A program made the translations under genes and the position numbers. From Chryseobacterium sp. GVT01B (lineage in GTDB: Bacteria > Bacteroidota > Bacteroidia > Flavobacteriales > Weeksellaceae), in assembly GCF_019970045.1 (NCBI RefSeq), contig NZ_JAHXYI010000008.1:186001-250000 (forward strand): a stretch of DNA of 64,000 nucleotides, given 5' to 3'. The notes beneath the pieces were generated by a model, which worked only from the letters and a program-made list of their open reading frames with translations, was not told the origin of the DNA and made no database searches. This document shows positions 33,167 to 41,036 of this stretch, in pieces (within the stretch, counting starts at the first letter, position 1; each line of letters opens with the position of its first letter).

Positions 33167-34362
33167 GATTTTGAAAGAATTAAGGTTGAACAGTTTCCTC
33201 CAAACCCAAACGAATTGGAAAGTACATGATTAATGTTTTTTTCTTTCAGTTCGGTAACGGGAGTGAGATCAAATTCTTCCATTTTTGTTTTGAAATTCAG
33301 GTTCGGGAAGATAAGACTGTTTTGCATGGCTAATATTGAAAATACAGCTTCAATTCCTGCTGCAGCGGCCAAAGTGTGTCCTGTAAATGCTTTTGTAGAG
33401 CTGAATTCAGGAACCTGGTTTTCACCAAAGATTCTGATCATGGCAATTCCTTCTGATAAATCGTTATTAGGAGTAGCCGTTCCGTGAACGTTAATATAAT
33501 CTATATTTTCTTTTTCTAATCCTGAAATTTTTAATGCTTGCTGCATCGCTAAAAATGCACCCTGTCCGTTTTCAGAAGAGGCTGTCTGATGGTGTGCATC
33601 ATTGGCATTTCCGTATCCAGAAAGATAAGCAAGAACCTTTTTATTTTCTTTTTTGACTACTTCTTCAGATTCAAGAACTAAGAAAGCAGCAGCTTCCCCA
33701 AGATTCAATCCTTTTCTGTTGTTGTCAAAGGGTGTATTGTAAGAATCCGTAAGGATCATCAGGGTATTGAATCCATTCAGTGTAAACTTTGAAAGAGAAT
33801 CTGTTCCTCCTACAATGACACGGTCCAATACTCCGTTTTTGATCAGTTTAGCACCCATCATAATGGCATTAGCTGCTGATGAACAGGCTGTACTGATGGT
33901 AGAAACCATACCTTTTAATCCCAGATAATCGGCAATCACCAATGATGAATTTCCGGCATCGTGGGCGTCAATATATTTTTGCTCTTCAGGAAAGTCTTCG
34001 TAAGAGTAGAAGTATTTTTCAGTAATATCCATTCCTCCTACACTGGTGGAAGAGATCAATCCGGTTTTGTATCCGTTGATATCTGAAATTCCTGCACTTT
34101 CTACAGCTTCTTTAGCAGCAACCATCCCCAATAAAGAAGTTCTTGTCACATTGTTGTCTTCATCAAGTTGAAGCTTTTGTACAAGTTCTTCGTTGGATAA
34201 TTTTATTTCACCTGTTTTAATAATTCCGGCATGTCGGGTTTCAAACATTTCAATGTCTGAAATTCCATGTTTTCCGGATTGTAATGAAATAAAATTTTCC
34301 TCCACATTGTTTCCGATGGAGGAAATGATGCCCATTCCCGTTATGGCAATTTTTTGACTCAT
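33163..34362 (-). CDS. Beta-ketoacyl-ACP synthase, catalytically complete
   Basis: This 399-residue ketosynthase has the active Cys in STACSSAANAIMMG (about residue 164), the first His in NVHGTATPNNDLSEG (about 299) and the second His in STKAFTGHTLAAAAG (about 334). It probably forms the heterodimer with the chain-length-factor-like protein whose gene overlaps its stop. The ATG at 34362 gives the usual start MSQKIAITGMG; the upstream in-frame ATG at 34398 is unlikely. Confidence 0.93.
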   Translation of the reverse strand: MSQKIAITGMGIISSIGNNVEENFISLQSGKHGISDIEMFETRHAGIIKTGEIKLSNEELVQKLQLDEDNNVTRTSLLGMVAAKEAVESAGISDINGYKTGLISSTSVGGMDITEKYFYSYEDFPEEQKYIDAHDAGNSSLVIADYLGLKGMVSTISTACSSAANAIMMGAKLIKNGVLDRVIVGGTDSLSKFTLNGFNTLMILTDSYNTPFDNNRKGLNLGEAAAFLVLESEEVVKKENKKVLAYLSGYGNANDAHHQTASSENGQGAFLAMQQALKISGLEKENIDYINVHGTATPNNDLSEGIAMIRIFGENQVPEFSSTKAFTGHTLAAAAGIEAVFSILAMQNSLIFPNLNFKTKMEEFDLTPVTELKEKNINHVLSNSFGFGGNCSTLILSKS

Positions 34363-34376
34363 GGTATTACATAATG

Positions 34377-34443
34377 TAACAGTGCAGCGATCTAACAATT
34401 GATTAATAATTGCTACATAGCTACACTGTTAGATTGTTATATT
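34377..34443. repeat. Inverted repeat and CACTGTTA-type repeat downstream of the ACP gene
   Basis: TAACAGTGCAGC (34377-34388) pairs with GCTACACTGTTA (34420-34431), 11 of 12 bases. The right part, CACTGTTAGATTGTTATATT (34424-34443), recurs with 18 of 20 identities at 34759-34778 on the other side of the ACP gene. Confidence 0.7.
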
Positions 34444-34446
34444 AAT

Positions 34447-34704
34447 TTATTTCGTTCTGTTGTCTTCGATGAATTTTGCCATCGTGTCAATAGATTGAAA
34501 GATTTCCTTTCCTTTTTTAGGATCAGCTAATTTTATTCCGTAGTCTTTATCAAGAAGAACGATCAGTTCCAAAGCGTCAATAGAATCAAGTCCTAATCCT
34601 CCTCCGAATAATGGATCAGTATCTTTGATTTCCTCTACCGATACGTCTTCAAGATTAAGAACTTCAATAATTTTGTGTTTCAATTCTGTTTTTAAGTTTT
34701 CCAT
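34447..34704 (-). CDS. Acyl carrier protein (second copy in the cluster)
   Basis: This 85-residue acidic protein has the phosphopantetheine Ser in GLGLDSIDALELIVLL (about residue 40). It lies between ketosynthase genes and is flanked on both sides by related repeat sequences. It probably serves the KS/CLF pair directly downstream, while the ACP at 21510 serves the other arm. Confidence 0.92.
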   Translation of the reverse strand: MENLKTELKHKIIEVLNLEDVSVEEIKDTDPLFGGGLGLDSIDALELIVLLDKDYGIKLADPKKGKEIFQSIDTMAKFIEDNRTK

Positions 34705-34758
34705 AATTAAGTTGGTTTATCAGTGCTTCAGTATGTCATTAAGATCATTATATCATCA

Positions 34759-34778
34759 CACTGTTATATTGTTACATT
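34759..34778. repeat. CACTGTTA-type repeat upstream of the ACP gene
   Basis: CACTGTTATATTGTTACATT matches 34424-34443 at 18 of 20 positions in the same orientation. It lies at the very end of the ketosynthase-like gene next door, next to its stop codon. Confidence 0.65.
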
Positions 34779-34779
34779 T

Positions 34780-35319
34780 TTATAAGGTTAGCAAATATAC
34801 AAAAGCTTTGTAATTTTCCTGATACAATTCCACCCAGCCGCACAATACTTTGTCAGCCTTCCCGGACAGCAGGATTTGTTCTGAATAATCGTTTAAAAAA
34901 TTTTCATCAAATTCATCCAAAACAAAAAAAGCATTTTCTGTCTGCATTTTGTGTTTAATGCTGATTTCACCTACACAGATATTAGGAAGAGTGTAGACAA
35001 AAACGGCCGGACTCGGGTAAAAGTTATCCTGATCATTGATACTTTCCTGATATTTGAAATCTGTATCCAGGCTGGAAGATCTGTTGGCAAAAACGATGGC
35101 TGTTCTGCTGTGATCTTCATCTTTTAAAATGGTTTCAGCAGAAAGAAAGGCAAGTTTACTCAACTGATCCATTTTATGAAACTTGGGATAGCTTAGGTCT
35201 AAACTTTTATAGGCTTCTTTGGCAAATTCCTGAAATGTTTCACCAGGGCTTTCAAAAATAAGATTTCCGTCAACGGTTATTTTTGAATGTTCTATGGTAC
35301 AGATGTTTGTTTTCTTCAT
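34780..35319 (-). CDS. Ketosynthase-like protein without catalytic residues
   Basis: This 179-residue protein resembles the N-terminal half of a ketosynthase: MDQLSKLAFLSAETIL, then RTAIVFANRSSSLDTD, and SPAVFVYTLPNICVGEISIKHKM where a ketosynthase would carry its Cys loop. There is no active Cys and no His-His pair, and the second half of the fold is missing. It lies ten bases after an intact ketosynthase gene and may act as a scaffold or specificity subunit. A longer frame to 35370 overlaps that gene, so the ATG at 35319 was chosen. Confidence 0.75.
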   Translation of the reverse strand: MKKTNICTIEHSKITVDGNLIFESPGETFQEFAKEAYKSLDLSYPKFHKMDQLSKLAFLSAETILKDEDHSRTAIVFANRSSSLDTDFKYQESINDQDNFYPSPAVFVYTLPNICVGEISIKHKMQTENAFFVLDEFDENFLNDYSEQILLSGKADKVLCGWVELYQENYKAFVYLLTL

Positions 35320-35329
35320 GACGCTTATT

Positions 35330-36496
35330 TTAACATTTTTCCAGCACAACAGCTGCATTGCAGCCACCAAAACCTGAAGCCGTTTTCAGAATGTATCTTA
35401 CAGCTGCAGATTGGTTTTCTCTGATGATATTCAAAGGCTGGGTTACCCCTGTTTCTTCAAAATTCTTTGATGGGAGCAAAGTGTTGTGAAGAGCACTTTC
35501 CATAGAAATAATACTTTCAAGAAGTCCTGATGCTCCCAGGCAATGTCCGTAATAGCCTTTCATACTGTTGAGGGGAACGTTTTGGAGTTCCAGTCTGTTG
35601 AAGGCAATGGCTTCCATTTCGTCGTTATATAAAGTTGCCGTTCCGTGGGCAGAAATAAAATCAATCTGTTTTGAAGAAACATTCGCTTCTGTCATCGCAT
35701 TTTTGATACTGGCATACAAACCGTCGCCCGTTCTTGAAGGTCCGGAGATGTGGTTGGCATCATTCACTGCAGAATCTCCCAGGATTTTAAATCTAAGTTT
35801 TTCGTTTTGTGAGATTCTTCCTTCGTCAGAATGACAGCTGGTCACATAAACTGCTGCTGCTGCTTCACCGATATTAATCCCGTCTCTGTTTTTATCATAA
35901 GGCTTGCATGGCCCTGATCCTATAGCCTGAAATGAATTGAATCCTGAAATAACAAATTCAGAAAGCTCATCCCCCGCAATAACAAAAGCATCTTTATATT
36001 TTCCCGCCTGAATCATATTCTTCGCCACTGAAATCGCCATTACTCCTGAAACACAGGCATTGGAAACAACAATAGGCATTGTTGTGAATCCAAAGAAATC
36101 TGCTATTTTCTGTGCTAATTTCGATAAATAAACGCCTTCCGGTAATTCAGGTTGGTTTTTTAACAGGCTGATGTTTCCTTTTGTTGTTGAAAGGATAAAA
36201 GCGGTGTTATCTGATGGGGCATGTTTTTCAATAAGAGGCCTTAAACTTAAAAGAAGCATTTTTTCAAGCCTTGTGAAATTGAGCATATCATTCTGAGCAT
36301 TGTCGAAGAATCTATTAAATTCTTCATTAAGTTTATCAGAATCAATCATGGAAGCATAAAAAGCATCCTGATTGTCTATGATTTTATGTAAAGCAACTCC
36401 GGATTTTCCTTCCAAAAGTGCCTTCCAGTTAGTATCTGCTGTGAATCCCAGCGGAGTTACACAATTGTAATCTGTGATATAGACTTCTTTCCTCAT
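35330..36496 (-). CDS. Beta-ketoacyl-ACP synthase with an in-frame repeat insertion
   Basis: This 388-residue ketosynthase has the active Cys in VVSNACVSGVMAIS (about residue 149), the first His in SAHGTATLYNDEMEA (about 286) and the second His in YYGHCLGASGLLE (about 321). All catalytic residues are present. Around residues 221-229 the surface segment CHSDEGRIS is encoded by a copy of the dispersed palindromic repeat found at 32037-32062. The repeat keeps the frame open. The start overlaps the thioesterase stop by four bases. Confidence 0.92.
   Translation of the reverse strand: MRKEVYITDYNCVTPLGFTADTNWKALLEGKSGVALHKIIDNQDAFYASMIDSDKLNEEFNRFFDNAQNDMLNFTRLEKMLLLSLRPLIEKHAPSDNTAFILSTTKGNISLLKNQPELPEGVYLSKLAQKIADFFGFTTMPIVVSNACVSGVMAISVAKNMIQAGKYKDAFVIAGDELSEFVISGFNSFQAIGSGPCKPYDKNRDGINIGEAAAAVYVTSCHSDEGRISQNEKLRFKILGDSAVNDANHISGPSRTGDGLYASIKNAMTEANVSSKQIDFISAHGTATLYNDEMEAIAFNRLELQNVPLNSMKGYYGHCLGASGLLESIISMESALHNTLLPSKNFEETGVTQPLNIIRENQSAAVRYILKTASGFGGCNAAVVLEKC
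35811..35836. repeat. Palindromic-repeat half copy inside a ketosynthase gene
   Basis: These 26 bases are identical to 32037-32062, the right half of the REP-like element in the intergenic region near 32 kb. Read in the gene direction it starts TGTCATTCTGACGAAGG and encodes CHSDEGRIS. Confidence 0.9.
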
Positions 36497-36936
36497 GATA
36501 ACCCCATTTTATCTTTCCAGTTTTGAAAAAATTCCGGATTGTACAGACATAAGCTTCCATTACTGTCCAGAAATACCTGGATGGTTTCTCCGCTGCATAC
36601 CAATTGATCTTCCTTGTTGAAGATTTCATATCTGTATATCAGCTTGGCAGATATCGAATTTACATATGTTGTTACAATCCTGAAAGTTTCACCATATTTT
36701 AAAGGAAGAAAATGTTCGCAGGTACTTTTTACAATGGGTGTCACATACCCTGCATTCTGGATATCAAGATAGGTTAAGCCGTGCTGACGGCCAAAAGCTT
36801 CTCTTCCGTCTTCAAAATAAACGATATAATGTCCATGCCAGACAATTCCCAGTGGATCTGTCTCATTGAATCGTACTCTTACTTCTTCAGTACAGGTTAA
36901 TATATTTTCTTTAGACTGCATTTTGTTTTCTTTCAT
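36493..36936 (-). CDS. Hot-dog thioesterase (4HBT/YbgC-like)
   Basis: This 147-residue hot-dog protein has the 4HBT motif FNETDPLGIVWHGHYIVYFEDGREAFGR (about residues 24-51), with the catalytic Asp in ETDPLG. It could release acyl chains from ACP or CoA, or edit the polyene pathway. An alternative ATG lies at 36921. Its stop overlaps the ketosynthase start (ATGA) and its start overlaps the end of the ABC permease gene, so it sits in one tight operon. Confidence 0.88.
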   Translation of the reverse strand: MKENKMQSKENILTCTEEVRVRFNETDPLGIVWHGHYIVYFEDGREAFGRQHGLTYLDIQNAGYVTPIVKSTCEHFLPLKYGETFRIVTTYVNSISAKLIYRYEIFNKEDQLVCSGETIQVFLDSNGSLCLYNPEFFQNWKDKMGLS

Positions 36937-38179
36937 AAAATATAGAAATAGCTACAGTGGCAATATAGAATAAGAAAAGGAAAACCAGTTCTTTGGTAAT
37001 TCCACCAATTCCGCTGTTTCTTAAAATAATATCATAATAGGCATTCAGTCCCCAGTTCATAGGAGAGAATTTCGCTACGGTCTGCATGAATTCCGGCATT
37101 AAAAATACAGGAACCCAGATTCCACCGATAGCTGCCAAAACCACTACAGAAGTTGCACCAAATGGAGCAGACTGTTCCTGAGTATCGGCAATAGTTCCCA
37201 ATAAAACTCCAAATCCAATGGCTGCCAATCCTGCAAATAATGTTACAGTAACAAGCTGGAACATTTTTCCGGATACATCAAATGCCGGAAGATCCATATA
37301 TGGAAAAAGATAAATTCCGACCGCAACCATCAATAGAAACTGAATAATACAGATGATAAGATAAGTAAATGTTTTTCCTAAAATATGAACAAAATACGGA
37401 GTAGGGCTTATTCTTGCTCTTACACTTGTTCCCTGGCTTTTTTCCTTCACCAGGTTAATGGATAAAGGGACTACAATAAAGAAGATTGCAAAAAGAGTCC
37501 AGGCGGGAACGTTGTGCTGAACAGAATTCGGCATGACGTCCATTGCACCTTTCTTTGGTGTGATTTCTTTAAAGCTGATCAGGTTTTTATTTTCATCAAG
37601 ATTTTCCGTTGTTCCCAGTTGTTCCTGGAACGCTTTGTAAATCTTTTTATTTTCAATCTCAAAAACCATTTTGTTGACGGAATTCATCACTGAGTTTTTG
37701 AATCCGGCATTGGTCGCAGGGTCAAAGTACAAATGAATTTCTTTGGCCTTTGGAGCGGCTGTTTTTACTTTTGCCGAATCTCCTTCCAGTCCGAATGAAC
37801 TTACAATGGTCTGAACTTTAGAATCAATATTGGAATTTAAATCTTTCGTTAAATTGTCGGGAATAACAATGGCCATCTGATAATCTCCGGAAAAAACAGC
37901 ATCCTGAGCAGATTTTTCATTGAAATTAGTGAGCAGTTGGAATGTTTTGCTGTTTTCCAGTTCTGCTTTTATATTCTTTGAAACTTCAGACTTGTCATTG
38001 TCAATGAATATAATCGGAATCTTTGATCCTTCAAGATTTTTAAAGGTAGAATCCTGAATAAGGGTAATAGTAACAATCAAAAGGAGCGGCATCACAAAGA
38101 TGATTACAATACCCCCGATATCTCTTTTCAGCAGAAGAATTTCTTTAATAAAGCTTCTCCACAGTTTATACAACAACAT
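36911..38179 (-). CDS. ABC-2 type transporter permease
   Basis: This 422-residue permease has one N-terminal membrane helix (about 25-45), a large extracytoplasmic domain of about 190 residues, and five or six C-terminal helices (about 230-415) with the ABC-2 pattern VPAWTLFAIFFIVVPLSINLVKEK. It overlaps the ATPase gene by 14 bases. The pair would flip or export the lipid-like pigment across the inner membrane; substrate inferred from context. Confidence 0.92.
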   Translation of the reverse strand: MLLYKLWRSFIKEILLLKRDIGGIVIIFVMPLLLIVTITLIQDSTFKNLEGSKIPIIFIDNDKSEVSKNIKAELENSKTFQLLTNFNEKSAQDAVFSGDYQMAIVIPDNLTKDLNSNIDSKVQTIVSSFGLEGDSAKVKTAAPKAKEIHLYFDPATNAGFKNSVMNSVNKMVFEIENKKIYKAFQEQLGTTENLDENKNLISFKEITPKKGAMDVMPNSVQHNVPAWTLFAIFFIVVPLSINLVKEKSQGTSVRARISPTPYFVHILGKTFTYLIICIIQFLLMVAVGIYLFPYMDLPAFDVSGKMFQLVTVTLFAGLAAIGFGVLLGTIADTQEQSAPFGATSVVVLAAIGGIWVPVFLMPEFMQTVAKFSPMNWGLNAYYDIILRNSGIGGITKELVFLFLFYIATVAISIFYERKQNAV

Positions 38180-38924
38180 CTCTTAGTTCTTTTCCGGTTA
38201 ATGAAATGAAAACATCCTCAAGGTTTTCAGCGCTTGCTACTCTGTTTACCAATTCCTCAGGTGTTCCTACTGCATGGATCTTTCCATGGTCTATAATGGC
38301 AATTTTAGTACAGAATTCTTCTGCTTCCGAAAGGTGATGGGAAGTATAAATAATGCAGGTACCTTGTTTATTTAAATCTAAAAGATAGTCAATAATTGCT
38401 TTTTTGGACTGAACATCAACTCCTACGGTTGGTTCATCTAAGAATAGAACTTTAGGATTATGAAGCGTTCCGGCGATGAGGTTACAACGGCGTTTCATTC
38501 CTCCTGAAAATTGTCCTACCTGTTTGTTGGCAAATTTTGAAAGTCCCATGATTTCCAGGGACTCATCAATTACCTTTTTAAGCTGGTTATGCTTTAAGCC
38601 ATACAGACTTCCGAAAAACATCAGGTTTTCTTTGGCTGTAAGCGTTGGGTATAATGCATATTCCTGCGGAACAATACCGATAATCTGTCTTATTTTAAAA
38701 CCATCCTTCTGTGGAGATAATCCATTGATGGTAAATTGTCCTGAAGTAGGTTTTATCAGCCCCGAAAGCATAGAAATCAAAGTTGTTTTTCCTGCTCCGT
38801 TGGGTCCGAGAATTCCGTAAATTTCATTTTTGCTGATATTCAGAGAGATATCATTTACAGAAAACTCATCAGAATTTTTGTACTTCTTATATAGGCTTTT
38901 AATCTCGATCATATTTTCTGCCAT
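38166..38924 (-). CDS. ABC transporter ATP-binding protein
   Basis: This 252-residue ATPase has Walker A in GILGPNGAGKTTLISML (about residues 34-50), the signature FSGGMKRRCNLIAG (about 138), Walker B KVLFLDEPTVGVD (about 159) and the H-loop in IYTSHHLSEAEE. It lacks membrane helices and pairs with the overlapping ABC-2 permease gene. It starts one base after the BtrH-like gene ends, so all are co-transcribed. Confidence 0.95.
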   Translation of the reverse strand: MAENMIEIKSLYKKYKNSDEFSVNDISLNISKNEIYGILGPNGAGKTTLISMLSGLIKPTSGQFTINGLSPQKDGFKIRQIIGIVPQEYALYPTLTAKENLMFFGSLYGLKHNQLKKVIDESLEIMGLSKFANKQVGQFSGGMKRRCNLIAGTLHNPKVLFLDEPTVGVDVQSKKAIIDYLLDLNKQGTCIIYTSHHLSEAEEFCTKIAIIDHGKIHAVGTPEELVNRVASAENLEDVFISLTGKELRDVVV

Positions 38925-38925
38925 A

Positions 38926-39942
38926 TCAGATCGCTTTTCTCAGTTTTTTATAGAAAGCTTCTTCCAGATCTGCAATATGCAGCATCGTTTTTGAAAGTTC
39001 ATTGTAGATATTACTTTTTGAGTTTCTGTTTTTGTACACTCTGGCAATATCCACGGCAAAGTCTCTCCAAAGATCACCAATAGAAGTAATTTCTTTTGAT
39101 AATTCTTTTAGTTCATCATTTTTAAGAATAACTGATGCTTCCTGAAGAAATGCTCCGTAGATAAATCTGAATCCGCCACCTCCGGTTCCAATTTCTTCCT
39201 GCATTCTGATAAGCTGTCCCAAATAATGGTTGGTTACTTTGGTTCCTTTCTTTTCTGCCCATTTCGGGATGCTTTTTGCTACCCATCTCATGGCTTTTAC
39301 TCCAATAAGAGGTACCGGAGCCAGCATGTTTTTGCAGGTGTCTTTAATTCCTTTTTTTATGGCTTCTTCAAGGTTTACATTTTCCGGAACATAAATAGGG
39401 TAATACATATGCCCTTTTGGAGGCAGTGCTCCTTTGGCGTATCTTACTTTTTCCAGTTCGGCTTCGGAAAGAGAAGTGGTATAATCCATCACAGGATCAC
39501 TGATAAGGAATTTTCCATCTTCTTTTCCATACACCACAAGGTTGTGAGCATTGAAGTGGAACTTATATTCTTCAGGGAAGTAAGTAAGGTTAAAAACACC
39601 TACCTGAAGTCCTGTAGGGATATTTTGTTCCAGATTTCTTTCAAGGGCCTTTTGGGCATCTTTAGGATTTGAGAATTTTTCTCTTTTGATTTTAATTCCT
39701 AATCTTTTCGCTGCTTTGCTGAAAATAGCACCCGGCATCGGACGATAGCTGAAGCCCGGAGCAAAATTCACCTTTAAAAAAGGAAGATAGACAAAAAACA
39801 ACCCGGAACCGATCCCGAAGATCATGGGCTCACTTAGTTTCAGGCCTTTATTAAGCAGTAGATTAGAAGCAACACCGTTTTCGCAATGCGCAGTCTGATG
39901 GTGTTCAAAGTTTAATTTCATTTGCTGATTGTATCTTTTCAT
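38926..39942 (-). CDS. BtrH-like acyltransferase (BtrH_N plus DUF4872-type domain)
   Basis: This 338-residue protein has an N-terminal Cys-peptidase-like BtrH domain: TAHCENGVASNLLLNKGLKLSEP (candidate nucleophile Cys near residue 19) with GIGSGLFFVYLP, then FNAHNLVVYG (His, about 132) and LISDPV (Asp, about 148). The C-terminal half fits DUF4872. BtrH in butirosin synthesis transfers an acyl chain from an ACP to an acceptor. By analogy this enzyme could join the ACP-bound polyene acid to the dialkylresorcinol as an ester. An internal ATG at 39921 is an alternative start. Confidence 0.85.
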   Translation of the reverse strand: MKRYNQQMKLNFEHHQTAHCENGVASNLLLNKGLKLSEPMIFGIGSGLFFVYLPFLKVNFAPGFSYRPMPGAIFSKAAKRLGIKIKREKFSNPKDAQKALERNLEQNIPTGLQVGVFNLTYFPEEYKFHFNAHNLVVYGKEDGKFLISDPVMDYTTSLSEAELEKVRYAKGALPPKGHMYYPIYVPENVNLEEAIKKGIKDTCKNMLAPVPLIGVKAMRWVAKSIPKWAEKKGTKVTNHYLGQLIRMQEEIGTGGGGFRFIYGAFLQEASVILKNDELKELSKEITSIGDLWRDFAVDIARVYKNRNSKSNIYNELSKTMLHIADLEEAFYKKLRKAI

Positions 39943-39982
39943 GGGTCAAATGGATCAGGCACTATATATCGCCTTATTTCAT

Positions 39983-40387
39983 TTATTTCCCGTTGAATTT
40001 TTTTAATTCATCCACTGAAATCCCGAATGCTTCGGCATATTTTTTCAGTGCAGTTTCGCTTAGTGTGTTAAATACTTTGGGCTTAAAATGTCTCTTTACC
40101 CTCCATTGCCACATACCTACATAAGAAGCAAGGACACCCAGATCCATTTTATTCAGTTCCATAAAATAAACAATGGGGCTTACTTTATGATGGGCAACAT
40201 TTTGTTTTGCTTCCTCAATTCTTTCATAAATAAGTTCCATCGATTCATCCAGAGCAGCTTTCTTGGCATCCCAGCCGGTACTGTTCGCTGTCGTGTAGTT
40301 GTCATTCTCATCCGTCACATACAGAACTTCAGTCATGTTGGCGGATTTCAGGTTACTTTCGTCTTGAGGCAGATCTTGTTTTTTCAT
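39983..40387 (-). CDS. Small protein with XRE-like helix-turn-helix
   Basis: The 134-residue product has an acidic N-terminus and a middle helix with YERIEEAKQNV. Its C-terminal segment, MDLGVLASYVGMWQWRVKRHFKPKVFNTLSETALKKYAEAFGISVDELKKF (spanning about 81-131), has the spacing of an XRE helix-turn-helix. In particular, YAEAFGISVDEL matches the end of that fold. It could regulate the pigment operon that follows it or the divergent peptide gene at 40698. Confidence 0.7.
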   Translation of the reverse strand: MKKQDLPQDESNLKSANMTEVLYVTDENDNYTTANSTGWDAKKAALDESMELIYERIEEAKQNVAHHKVSPIVYFMELNKMDLGVLASYVGMWQWRVKRHFKPKVFNTLSETALKKYAEAFGISVDELKKFNGK

Positions 40388-40642
40388 CTAAATAATGTCA
40401 ATTTTTTTAGATTCCAGATGAAAAATCTTCACCTGTTTTCTGATTCTTATAATCAGGTGGCTAAAATAGTGAAAATACATTATATGTAAATCATATTAAA
40501 TCTAAGGGAGCTGTTGCTTGATACATAGGCTGTACCAAAAGTATTCCATAGGTACTGATGACCCAATCTAATTATGTTAAATAGCAGATTTATAAAGTTT
40601 TGTTAATTATTAAGGATGTATTTTTTATTTGATTGTTTTATC
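40388..40642. other. Divergent intergenic region between XRE-like gene and peptide gene
   Basis: AT-rich, no coding frame with protein character. A modest inverted repeat CTGATT/AATCAG lies near 40440-40456. The exact -7 box for the peptide gene follows immediately. Confidence 0.5.
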
Positions 40643-40650
40643 TATATTTG
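40643..40650 (+). promoter_or_regulatory. Promoter -7 box (TATATTTG) of the leader-peptide gene
   Basis: Exact TAnnTTTG match 47 bp before the ATG at 40698. It makes the peptide gene independent of the surrounding reverse-strand operons. Confidence 0.55.
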
Positions 40651-40697
40651 TTTGTGTTAAACAACAAAAACTAATAATCAACAACAAATTAAATTTC

Positions 40698-40877
40698 ATG
40701 AAAAATTTAAAGTTACTTACAAAGAATGAGTTAAAAGAAGTGAAAGGAGGACTAACTGCTTACATTTCATGTGCTAATGGAACCAATGGTCAAATCCGTA
40801 ATGTGAATGTCAACACTGATATTGCTTCTTCTGCAGAGCAGATTTGCGGTGGAAATGATTATGAGGTGATTATCTAA
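40698..40877 (+). CDS. Bacteriocin-like peptide with double-glycine leader
   Basis: This 59-residue peptide begins MKNLKLLTKNELKEVKGG, a class II bacteriocin/GG-type leader, cleaved after Gly-Gly at residue 18. The mature part of 41 residues (LTAYISCANGTNG, later AEQICGGNDYEV) has two Cys that could form a disulfide. Similar short GG-leader genes are common in Chryseobacterium genomes as I recall. No peptidase-containing ABC exporter is adjacent. It is the only forward gene within the reverse arm of the pigment cluster and has its own promoter and terminator. Confidence 0.8.
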   Translation: MKNLKLLTKNELKEVKGGLTAYISCANGTNGQIRNVNVNTDIASSAEQICGGNDYEVII

Positions 40878-40958
40878 GGAGATATTCAATACCTCAGATA
40901 AAATCTGATCGTAATTTATTGTTTTATAAAAAATAAAACCTTTAAGTAAAAATCATAG

Positions 40959-40985
40959 GCGGGGCAGAAATGTTCCGCTTTTTTC
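40959..40985 (+). terminator. Terminator of the leader-peptide gene
   Basis: GCGGGGCA pairs with TGTTCCGC (two wobbles) around a GAAA loop, followed by six T. Confidence 0.75.
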
Positions 40986-41036
40986 TTGTTTTAAACTGTT
41001 TCTCCCTGATGATCAGAGTTTCACGGATTTTTATAA

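Noticed and set aside
34363..34398. Longer N-terminus of the 33163-34362 ketosynthase
   Set aside because: Ketosynthases start close to the K-I-A-I-T-G-M-G strand, which begins right after ATG 34362, and the extension lies in repeat-containing DNA.
40629..40697. Longer N-terminus of the GG-leader peptide
   Set aside because: It covers the promoter box, and the leader motif MKNLKLL starts at 40698.
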